From: Hermatobates lingyangjiaoensis
Lineage: Eukaryota; Arthropoda; Insecta; Hemiptera; Hermatobatidae
Direction of reading: 5' to 3'
Assembly (NCBI GenBank): GCA_026182355.1
Contig: JAPFBL010000958.1
Location: 36,791 to 100,790, forward strand
DNA: 64,000 nt
Below are positions 54,311 through 64,000 of this stretch, one piece after another. The notes under the pieces are model-generated. The model worked only from the letters and a program-made list of their open reading frames with translations, did not search any database and was not told the DNA's origin. The position numbers were made by a program, and so were the translations under genes. Position 1 is the first letter of the stretch; the number at the start of each line of letters is the position of its first letter.

Positions 54311-56520
54311 TAGTATCAAGTATTTGCAGGGTGCGATCGACAGCCCGTGGAACTACTTGTAAAAAATAAATAACTATTCAAAATGATTAATATAACATAA
54401 ATTACTTATTCTGTTGTCTTTTAAAGTTAATTTTCAGGTATTTTTGAAGGTTCAATAAAACTGTGGTTAGTGTTTATGGAATAACTTTTGTGATGCCTTG
54501 TCAAAGAATAGTTACACTCGGTAACGAATTGTCTTTTATATCAGTAATGGCTGACAAGTACAAGCACTGCTCGTCCAGTTTAGAACTATTGCAGGGGAGG
54601 GGGGAAGCCGCTTGTTCCCGCCATTTCCCCCCCCCCCCCCTCCCAACAAGCCACAACCTAAACACACATTCACAAAGTAGACGGATCACAGACTCCAAAC
54701 AATTACAATTAATATGATTCGCGTTCATAGTTTTTAGAATTTTATTCTTCTTGTATATCGTTTTAAACCTTTCGAATATCTTCAAATTTCTTTAATTAAA
54801 ATTGTATAATAAAACATTTCTTCACAGCATTCTGTTTAATTCGATTCGGATAAAATTTTCTCAATATATGCTCAAGTAAGCAAATCAAACAAGTACTCCA
54901 AGTTGTCATTATAAGCTGAGTTTCGACTTTTTACAACTAAATTGTCTCTTGCAGTAATTTTTTTAAAATTAAATTTTTCTAAGGTTAGCAATTGAGGGAA
55001 AATGTTTGTTTCTGTTATCATTCGATATCATGTTTTTCATTATTATGCGTATAACAGAATAACTAGTATTGTGTAAAAAAAACTTCCAGAATCAATGGAA
55101 AGTCAGAATTAACACAAAATTAAACTTTATAGTTATTGAAAAACACTATTATTAATAGTTGTACATTAATCGTTATCAATTGATAAATGATTAACGTACT
55201 GGGCATAGTTTAGGACTCCCAATGTGGAATGTTATTTGTGTGGTATCAGAATGCTATGTGTTTGATCTCTCGTAGGACAGGCTCTGCTGCAACCTAACCA
55301 AACCTATTCAATAAAATAAATTATTTTATACAAATAACCACACGTTAAATATACAGTAAATAAATATTAATTGTACGTTAAATAAATTTTCCTTTATACC
55401 AATGAATGATTTTAACTAATTTCGATTTTCAAGCATTTTTCAAACGTGAAAATATTTCGCAAAGGAGTGAATTTTACGTAAAAAAAAAACCTAAAATGTT
55501 CATAAAATTGTTGAAAATTCACTTACTTTATGATTAAAAACACCATACGGGGTATTAGGCAGCAATGAAGTGAAATATACTGAATTGAGAAATAGAAAAC
55601 TAGTGAAAAGGACAGCAGCTGGCCTCTTCTTAGAATAATGGATGAGGGGGGGGGGGGGGGCTGTTTGCAAGTCATTCATTATGAGACGCCATTTCTCACA
55701 ACTCCAACCGCTTCAATTATTTCTAGGAAACAACAACACGACTGATCTGTTTAATTCGAAACGCATTAAAACACCTGCAACGTATTTATTTTAATAATTT
55801 CAACTCAAAAATAAAAATCCTTATCTAGTAAAATGTTAAAAATAATTATATAAAAGCATTATTATCACATTTCAAACATTAATATTTCAAACAAACATTA
55901 AGACTTCTGTAAAAACAGTCCCATTTTACATAGAATCAGTATACTTTACGTATCTATCTATGAACCATACAAAGTGTATGAACTCCATGTAAGTAGTGAA
56001 ATTAATTGGGTAGAATAGATTTTTATTCCCTTTTGAATAGGTAGTTCTTAAAAATAATATTCGGTATAATAATAAAATGATATAGAAATAATCATTTCAA
56101 GAAAGCTATGGTAGTTGTAAATATTACAGGAAAGTAATGAACAATATACTAAATTCAGTAGAGGCTATCATTATTTATAAAATGAATTCCAAAAAAAAGA
56201 ATATAGAAAAGGTTACTGCCAACACCTTATTACTATTATTAACTAACCGTCATTATTATAAACAAGAAAATTATTAATTAGAAAATATATATATAAATAT
56301 ATATATATATATATGAGGGAATAATTATAATTAAAATATTAAAAAAATAACAGTGGAAACTATATCAAGTCTAAATGATAGGGGCAAAATTCTCGTCAAC
56401 GTTTAACTGTTTAGTTTTTATCAAAAAAGTTATTATAAGAAAAAAATTCAACTTGATAAATTATAAGTAAGAAGTGCAGATAGTTATTCAATGCTGAAAT
56501 GAAAGATGACAGTATTCGAA
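54310..56520. other. AT-rich DNA with G/C homopolymers
   Basis: Holds C-runs at about 54628-54642 and G-runs at about 55648-55660 and (TA)n at 56287-56312. No gene supported. Confidence 0.45.
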
Positions 56521-56525
56521 TAGCT

Positions 56526-56765
56526 CAGGGATCTTCAACCTTTTTTACATCGCGACCCATTTTTGACGCCAAAATTTATTCGCGACCCTTTGGTGAGAGA
56601 CAAAAATAAAATGAACAACAAATAAAAAAGGGAAAATTAAAATAAATTTTATCAATAGTAACATTAATGAGATAGCTGTGCTGCATTAATAATAAATAAT
56701 TTATTTATTTAATTTAGTCCTTTATTTTCTATTTAAAAATAAACAATTTCAAACATTTCGCTATT
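56526..56765 (+). repeat. hAT-type repeat related to 9019-9984
   Basis: CAGGGATCTTCAACC, GACGCCAAAATTTATTCGCG and AATTTTATCAATAGTAAC match the element at 9019-9984, but the 30-bp minisatellite is absent. The right end is not clear (ACATTTCGC then unrelated sequence). Confidence 0.6.
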
Positions 56766-57539
56766 GCAAATCTAGCATTTACCAAAAAAAAAAAACTGTA
56801 ATTTAACTGACAAAATATTACGGAAATAATAAAACATCACCTTTACTGCCTGCTTCTCTATGCGCTGTGTAAAATCAAAGATGGCGGATGAATAAATGTT
56901 GGCACTGTATTTTTTGGATCTTTAATCAGCGTCTGTCATTGGTTCTCATTTAGTCAATTAATAAGAGTATGAATAGTCAGTGTGAATAATCAATAAATCA
57001 ATTACTGAGTAATACGACTTCACATTTTTTACGGCCTAACTTTCTACCGTTTAATCTTGTTTTATATGAGTTGTAGATATGGAGTTGTCAAATTTTTTTG
57101 ACCTGTGTCTCAACCACTAATTGTCACCCAGTCTCAGTGATGGCTCTCTCAAAACCTGCTGCGAAGAAAATGTTTTGCGATGTCTGAGATAATTCAGGAA
57201 AAGTGGGAGTTATACTATTTTTTTGTTGTTGAGCACAGTGTCACCCACCCAGATCTATACTATACGTACAGAGAAAGTTGGGGGTATTCAAAGGATGTAA
57301 CGTACGATCAGGGTTTAATATTAACCAGAAAATATAAAACCGGTTAATATTATTCTGATATTTTATTATTTATTGAGACAATGCACGGTGGCAAGAAATC
57401 AAATAAACAAAATCGGCATCAGAGTTTTATAAGTATACTACATGGATAGATATCTATCTACATGTACATAATGTAAGTAGCATTATTATAGCAGAGTATA
57501 GAAATCGTAACAAATTCATAGCTGTGACACTCCACTGCT

Positions 57540-59780
57540 CCTATTGGATGATACCTGATTATGAACACGAAGTGTTCAAAACGCTTAGTTTAAATAAATA
57601 AGAAACTTCTTTTGTATAGAAAGATACAATACACTCATACTGTGTCGTATGAGTAAATACGACACAGTTACGGATTGCACAACTTATAAGAACTTCATAA
57701 TAGAAATAAAAAATAGAACTCCTCATGCATTCTCTCGCTTCTATCTCTTTAGAAGTACTATTTTGCATCATATCATTGTAACCAAAACTACCATAATGTT
57801 CAATTATGGTGTGCTGATACATTCAAATACAATAATTTTAAGAACCAAATATATTATTCTTCTTATATCTCATATAAGTCAATGATCTATTTAAATTCTT
57901 CCATTATAAATATCAATTTTATTTCAGTGGATTCATTCAAACAATTTCTAAGTCAATGTAAACAATGTAAAATACATGGGAGATGTTTATTAGTCTTTCA
58001 TTCCTGAGATGGTACACAAAGTGATTGATCTACTTATCAATATGTAAGCTTATTTTTGTATATCACACACTGATGCAAATAATCTCATCAGTATAACTAA
58101 AGCAGTAATAACATATTTAAAAACCCAAAGTGAAAATTTTTGATACGAAATAACCTCCTACAAGAGAACATTGCTTTTGTTCAAATAGTTCACAGTGGAT
58201 TTCTTATATGGTTTACTTGACCTCTTTCTACATTGAATATTATAGTCAAATTTTCAATTATGAAACTAGAAAATACTCTTATTTACTCTTAAAAAAAGGA
58301 AGAAAAAATGTGGTTTTAAGATAATTTATAATTAAGGATGTACGTTAATTACATTTATTAATCTTCAAACAAAAGATTTCAATTTTGAATTATGTTGAAC
58401 ATTTTTGGTCTTTTATAAAATTATTATAGTGGGAAATTTATGGCTCTTTCGTAATTAATAAAACCATTTTCCTTTCCCTTTGTCAAAAATCATATACAGA
58501 CGCTCCCCCACTAACGAACATTCGATTTACGAGCCTTCGGAGATACGAACATACTTGTCAATAGATATATCAGATTTTATAAGTACGTAAAAAGCAACAA
58601 AACGCTGTAAGTTAGTTTTTGTATTGAAAGTTTTCTCATATCGAAAAAGCCCTTGCATTGTTCGAGCAACAGGACCCAAATGTTGAACACTGTACGAAGG
58701 TTGCAAATCAAATGAATCATGTAATACAGTGCTACAGCATCATTTATGATGAATAGAAAACGAAAACCGCCCAATTGTCGAAAAAAAAACCGTTTTTTTC
58801 GTTCAATTCCCCTTAAGTGATGCGTGCGCTCTCTCTCTCCCCACATTTTTATGAAGCATATTTTTTTTACTATGTAGTGTTGTTTAAATGCAGTATAAAT
58901 CCATACAGGTTAATTTTATAAGGCCTAAAAATACATTTTACTATAAAAAAAATTACTTGTACGACTTACAAACAAATTCAACTAACGAACGACTGTCCGG
59001 AACGTATCTCGTTCGTAAGTTGGGGAGCGTCAGTATAGCAGTTTTCTCTAAATGAGTGCTATCTTTTTTCCTGCTTCTTGTACTCTGTTATAAGGTTGCA
59101 ATGAATGTATATTGAGAAAAAATATATAATAATTAGCCAGTTTTCATACTCAAATCAAAGCGAAAGCCATCTATTCAGTAAAATTTAAAACTTTTATAGT
59201 TTGGAGTTTCTACTTTTTGAAAATAATAAATATGAACTATTAGACTAGAATAGTGAAAAAACTGGATATTTGTCAACAAACATAACTCCCCTTTTTGAGG
59301 AAAGAATCCATTCGTCACATACTACAATTCACAAAGATAAAGTAATTATAACTGATATTAAGTTTTGCTCAAAAGTGCAATATATAGATTTATTAAAGCA
59401 TTTTATGAGACAAATTTTTCGTTATTCCATTTGTAATCTCAAAGATAATGCCAAAATTTCAAAACTCTAGAATTAGCAGTTTAGGAGAAAAAAAAGTTTT
59501 CTAAAAATCTGTTTTTAACAAAAAAAAGTGACTCTCCCATTCCTCCGAAACAATAGAATAGAAGGCCCATTTTTGTGTAAAATATCAACTTGATCCATCA
59601 TAGATTTTAGACCGCAGCGTGGTAACAAGCAGTGCTAACATACCCACCCACCCATCCAATCACATACACACAGACATCATCGAAAAAACTTCATAAAACC
59701 ACTTTTGGGACCTCAAAACATATAATTCCGTCAAAATCTCGAGATCGAATTTTTTTACGATCACTATACTTTACTTAATT
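57540..59780. repeat. Single-armed copy of the 44-47 kb element, carrying a pogo-like MITE
   Basis: Matching blocks are the dispersed repeat (about 57985-58110, reversed), TCAGTGGATTCATTCAAAC and TAAGTCAATGTAAACAATG, and, at 59385-59770, CGCAGCGTGGTAACAAG, CAGACATCATCG and CAAAATCTCGAGATCGAATT with the terminal ACTTTACTTA. At 57553-57590 a decayed hammerhead-like core (CTGATTATGAACAC...GTGTTCAAAACGC) is present. Confidence 0.55.
58497..59033. mobile_element. Tigger/pogo-like non-autonomous element
   Basis: Ends CAGACGCTCCCCCACTAACG and CGTTCGTAAGTTGGGGAGCG TCAG are flanked by TA at both ends, as for pogo/Tigger elements. The + strand interior near 58660-58755 encodes EQQDPNVEHCTKVANQMNHV, similar in style to a transposase C-terminal remnant. 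537 bp, no intact ORF. Confidence 0.75.
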
Positions 59781-60332
59781 AGTAAAGAAAAACTATTATA
59801 AATTAACTAATTGTTTTAAAGGTCAGAGGTGAAGTGTGAGAGGAAGGTGAGATACAGCGTGTAAGAGGGAGAAGAAACAGGGAGCAGGATATGAATACTA
59901 GCGTGTAGTGGAGGGGGGGATGTGTGACAGAGATGGAGGGAGAGTGGAAGCGAGATGGGAGATGGCAATTAAAGATGGCGGCAAGCTTATAGGTTTAACA
60001 TTCCAACGAGGAAACCTTCGATCAAACATTTAACTAGAAAATTAAAATTATTTTTTTTAAAAAATATCATAGTTTATATTTTCTAATTATTTGTTTTATT
60101 AACTAGATATTTATCTTACTTGTTTTATATTCATTTCAAGAATTTTGTTGATCAACTAACCGCAACGAGTTGAAGACCACCTAATTTACTTTAAACAAAT
60201 AAATTTTGACTCATTTTACAGCATGTTTCAAATAATAATTGAGAGAAGTATATCTCTAACTAGTGAGTAGTTTGAACGCAGCATAAAATACGCAGAGGAA
60301 ATTAATCGACTATTTCAATTAATTAATAGAAA

Positions 60333-61630
60333 GTGGTCAGGCCCAGCCCCTGATCACCTTCTCCTCTCTTTCGTTTGTCCCTGCGTATAGCAGGTTAACA
60401 GGGTAGTCTCGTGAAGGCCGAAAGTCGGAGTTGAGTGTTAGAGGCTATTAGAGGCGCTTAATCACTCCATTACTACCCCCTGTTGTCTACATTTTCTTTA
60501 TTTAATTATTTTATTTTATTTAGCATTATTTAGTTTAATTCTTTTTCTCTTATTTTCGTCATTGTCAAGTCATCGTTTTATTTTCCTTAAATAATATATC
60601 GCTTTGATTATGATGATGATGAATATTTAAACCCTTAAGGAAAATGAAACGTCGACTTGACAATGACGAAAATATGAGGAAAAGATTAAACTAAACTGAA
60701 TAATGTTAAAGAAAATAAAATTATGTTAAAATAATTAAATAAATAAAATATATACACCAGTGGGAAATTAGGTAGGTTATATATCAGGAAGTACGACTCC
60801 TTAGATTAGTTCTTTTTGAAGATGGGTGACATCCGAAACAGGTCAGAGACCTACAGCAGCAGCATATGAGGTAAGACAGTGTATTGCAGTTCTAATATTA
60901 ATAATACTAACCTCAATGGTTATAACAAAATGTATGAAAATATATGACGTTTTCACCACAAGGAAGGTGTAATATACTTTATTTGTGCTGAAAACATAAT
61001 ACATCTTTTCTCAGTAGTCAAGAGTGAATACTATACATTAACTGCATACATAATATGTGGGATATTGTGAAGGTATTTCTAAAAAATAATAATTCTATAA
61101 AAACAGATAATAACTAAAACATTGACTTATAAAACTAATAAATAAGAAACGAAAGAAGTATGTATAGAGGATTGTAAACATGTTTGTGTAGGCTTTGGCT
61201 CTAACGAGACCGTGATCTTAGTCTTTCTTTCTCTCTTTGTATATATATATATTCACTGATAAAACGAAATACGATCCAAAATGGACACAATACGAGTTCG
61301 AGATTAACAAAGAGCAACACATAAAGTAGGGAAACACACTTACACACACAGGAGAAACACACAGGAGAAAAGAGAATGGGAGACCAAGCACGTTGTAGAC
61401 GCAACGGCAAGTAACCCAATGGAATTAAACTAAATAATGCTAAATAAAATAATTAAATAAAGAAAATATAGACAACAGGGGGTAGTAATGGAGTGATTAA
61501 GCGCCTCTAATAGCCTCTAACACTCAACTCCGACTTTCGGCCTTCACGAGGCTACCCTGTTAACCTGCTATATGCAGAGACAAACGAAAGAGGAGGAGAA
61601 GGTGATCAGGGGCTGGGCCTGACCACTTTC
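60333..61630. repeat. Inverted repeat, about 210-bp arms
   Basis: 60333-60545 and 61425-61628 are reverse complements sharing GGTCAGGCCCAGCCCCTGAT, GTGAAGGCCGAAAGTCGGAG and TAATCACTCCATTACTACCC. The spacer holds a further tail-to-tail pair (TTTTCGTCATTGTCAAGTC at 60550 and GACTTGACAATGACGAAAA at 60655). It adjoins LINE-like sequence on the right. Confidence 0.7.
60755..60905 (+). repeat. Direct repeat with decayed hammerhead-like core, copy 1
   Basis: Contains AAATTAGGTAGGTTA, AGGAAGTACGACTCC, TTTTTGAAGATGGGTGACAT and CCGAAACAGGTCAGAGA. The same block recurs at 62311-62460. The core has TTGAAGA in place of CTGAAGA. Confidence 0.6.
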
Positions 61631-61689
61631 GTTTCCCATCCTTCCTAATCCCCAAATCCCCTCCTTTTATCCCAGCCCCAATCTAAGGT

Positions 61690-62290
61690 GTTATGCGATC
61701 CGTGCCGAAGGATGAATGATACAGGGGTTTCCATATTATGAACGGAGTCTCAAGGGTACCAGGCGACCCCCTTGAGTAAATAGCCTTACTCCGGTATGCG
61801 GTGCTCTGCCGGAGCGGACTAAATACCACCGATAGAGCTTCAGGGATTTTCCCCTGTAAGGAGAAGGAAGTCTGGAGACCATCCTCCGGAAGCGCAGAGG
61901 GTCCAAAAGCGCTAACTAGTGCGAACCTTCCACAAGTGAACCTGAGGGCCTGAAGAAGACTATCCTGAAGAAGGAGAAAGGAAGTACTTTCTCCCGAAAC
62001 ATAGGGAGCCTGAATGGATATTATCAATGATGGTTTGTGCAGATTCTGCAAAGAGGAAGAAACACCGTTGCACCTGCTGATAACTTGTAGGCAACTTTGC
62101 TGCAGAGAGCCAGGTACTTCGGGACACTCAACAAAACCATAGAAAAACTTTTACCGCTGGAACCAGCAAAAGTGCTGAGCTTCTTGGAGGCGTTGAAGCT
62201 AACTGCTGGGGTACTATAGTACAGAAGAGGGGAAGTACAATAGTTTTTTTTTAAGACGCAGTGCTATAGTCACCCTCAAATAATAAAAAT
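61690..62290 (+). pseudogene. LINE-like retrotransposon 3' end
   Basis: On the + strand near 62030-62130, GLCRFCKEEETPLHLLITCR gives the C-x2-C...H-x4-C pattern found near the C-terminus of Jockey/R1-type LINE proteins; sense readings before it are broken. Shared block with 26755-26935. An A-rich tract at 62280-62305 may be the tail. The 122-residue antisense frame (62051-61683) is a shadow. Confidence 0.5.
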
Positions 62291-62310
62291 AAAAAAAATA
62301 AAAATTGACA

Positions 62311-62460
62311 ACAGTGGAGAATTAGGTAGGTTACGTAACAGGAAGTACGACTCCGGAGATCAGTTCTTTTTGAAGATGGGTGACACCCGAAACAGGTCAG
62401 AGAGCTACAGCAACAGCATATGAGGTAGGACGGTGTATTATAGTTCTAATATTTGTAATA
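62311..62460 (+). repeat. Direct repeat with hammerhead-like core, copy 2
   Basis: Same block as 60755-60905. Here the stem is GGGT-GAC-ACCC followed by GAA, ACAGGT and C, with AGAGA able to pair with TCTTT upstream. TTGAAGA replaces CTGAAGA, which would be expected to disable the fold. Confidence 0.55.
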
Positions 62461-63480
62461 TACTTTTATCAAGTTTGCATATATCTATACCCATGATCCA
62501 TTGAATATTGTCCCATCGAAGGTATAAAACTTGCAAAACCTGTTGGAGATCTACACCAAAGATTCATGAGGATTTTTATCGCAAAGATGTGAAAGGATTT
62601 TATAATATTATATTTACTAACTTATATGGTTAGTATGCATGAATTTAGTACATTTAAACTAAGATCACAAGTAGTAGAAGCCAAATATTACTTACTTAAT
62701 TAAACAATATTAGTGTTAATTCACGATAGAATATTTTCTAGTTATTTGACTGTAATTGTTATTGCATATATAGATGATTGCATAATTATTAATTATCCAT
62801 CAAAACTAAAATCATCTGATATCAAATATAAAGACTAGACAACGAAAAACGTGAGTGAAGTCACTAACAACCATCTTACGAAATTATACAATTTTAATAA
62901 AACTATTAGTAAATATATTTATTATTATGTAAGAAAAAGTGATGGTACAGTAAATTGAAGAAAATAACATAAAATATTTCTTGGAAGACATCCATTTTTA
63001 AAGTTAATTAAATGAAAAAAGATTCTGAGAATCATATCTTTGATCCAGTTATTTTGATTAGTGAGATATTGATTTGATTGTGATTTATGATATGGATTTT
63101 TAATATTTACACTGAGAGGAAGACTTTTAAACTTAAGTTATGTTAAATAACAGAAAAAACATATTTCAAAAGATTTCATAATGTAAAAGTAACACATGAT
63201 TTAAAAGATGTACAAAACTTTTACTAGTTGTTTATTTTCAAACTTTTTTCATAGCATACTAATTAATATAAAGTAATACCTGAATATTAGAAGACGATAA
63301 CATACTTATTTCTTGATATATGATGAAAAATTTCTTATAATTCACACCATGAAAAACAAAGATATTCTGAGATACAGGGACGCCATTGCTAAACAGTACA
63401 GGGACGCCTTCGGCAGACAGCGAAGCGATCGTGAGTCCTTCCTAGATTACCTCATTAGATCGACATTTCAAGAGTGCAGA
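62460..63480. other. AT-rich DNA, nothing recognised
   Basis: No supported gene or repeat family. The frame beginning at 63313 runs into repeat sequence and looks spurious. Confidence 0.45.
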
Positions 63481-63484
63481 TGTA

Positions 63485-63524
63485 AACCTGAAGAAGGACA
63501 TAAAGTGTTCGAAAACGCGTTGTT
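63485..63524 (+). ncRNA. Hammerhead-like motif (GAAACGCGTT family), one extra base
   Basis: AAC, CTGAAGA, a GGACA/TGTTC hairpin, GAAA, ACGCGT, T, GTT. Stem I AAC/GTT is kept; there is one A more than expected before ACGCGT. The surrounding repeat also occurs at 43995-44070 (minus). Confidence 0.4.
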
Positions 63525-63634
63525 AATATCCATATTAAACTTTTTTTTTCTGTGTGGAGACGTAATTTCTGAAATCCTCCAACATTTTCATTTTCGTTTG
63601 TATTGTAGATGTAACCTGATGATGAACACTAAGA

Positions 63635-63700
63635 GAAGCCAGGTTAGCTCAGTGGTTAACGTAATCGCCTTTCAACTAGTACTATTTCAACTCGCCGAGC
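63635..63700 (+). repeat. SINE head with tRNA-like A box
   Basis: CAGGTTAGCTCAGTGGTTAA followed by CGTAATCGCC matches a tRNA A-box region; no B box follows. It is related to the SINE heads at 16.7, 20.9 and 21.25 kb. It is not a tRNA gene. Confidence 0.45.
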
Positions 63701-64000
63701 CTGTACGATGTCAAGTATTCGTTAATGTTTCCCTACTCTAAATACACTTGATTTAGACAAAAATTTACAACTCCTAATGTAGAATCAACAGGTAATGTCT
63801 CACACCCATCACTAAAATGGGTACACAATAATAAATGAGCCGCAAAATCCGCCCCTAGAAGAACGCTAAAAGCTGAAGCCTTATAAAAGCGGGCGTTGGA
63901 AAACAAACAAACGATGAATATTAAGGTTTGAATGCGTTGAGAGATTAAATCACATGTAAGTCATATTTATATGTTTGATGCTGTACACATATAAGTCATA

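Noticed and set aside
61683..62051. 122-codon minus frame
   Set aside because: Antisense to the LINE-like 3' end, where the cysteine motif is on the + strand.
63635..63700. A tRNA gene
   Set aside because: Only an A-box-like head; no B box, no cloverleaf.
63313..63741. 142-codon + frame as a gene
   Set aside because: The second half is PLE-type repeat and SINE head; the first half is not recognised and lacks splice support.

Overview
This is a repeat-dense, AT-rich stretch of an animal nuclear genome. There are no operons or prokaryotic signals. Coding sequence occurs as short exons with GT/AG splice sites, and the rest is mostly transposon debris, satellites and (TA)n tracts. An arthropod, probably an insect, fits best: several remnants belong to a mariner-type transposase lineage common in arthropods, and the spectrin-repeat exons resemble insect Msp-300/nesprin. 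The species cannot be named from this sequence.

Two host genes are visible. On the + strand, five exons (4961-5169, 10380-10582, 14853-14975, 18895-19069, 22594-22722) join in phase into about 278 residues of a beta-1,4-galactosyltransferase / beta-1,4-N-acetylgalactosaminyltransferase family enzyme. The 5' exons (cytosolic tail, membrane anchor, stem) lie upstream of the window. On the - strand, five phase-0 exons (52048-51857, 50944-50822, 50139-49978, 48203-48006, 43636-43469) join into spectrin-repeat sequence of a nesprin (Msp-300/SYNE1)-like protein. The last of these exons carries an in-frame TGA.

Layout: 1-22.8 kb holds the glycosyltransferase exons, with introns packed with Penelope-like element (PLE) fragments, hAT and mariner-type MITEs and minisatellites. 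22.8-32 kb is intergenic, with a decayed mariner-type transposon, a 40-bp satellite and PLE palindromes. 32-42.7 kb is two tandem-repeat arrays (about 155 and 315 bp units) carrying a 3.1-kb Helitron with both termini intact. 43-52 kb is the spectrin gene, with a 3-kb inverted-repeat element in one intron. 52-64 kb is AT-rich repeats, a Tigger/pogo-like MITE and a LINE 3' end.

The most interesting signal is a large set of hammerhead-ribozyme-like motifs. At least seven sequence families share the order CTGANGA, a short stem-loop, GAA, a self-complementary 4-6 nt block beginning with A and ending in T, one H nucleotide, then a strand complementary to the bases just before CTGANGA. They lie in PLE-derived repeats, mostly as head-to-head inverted pairs beside (TA)n. 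One occurs twice, 635 bp apart, in a tandem array built like a retrozyme (12.46-13.70 kb).
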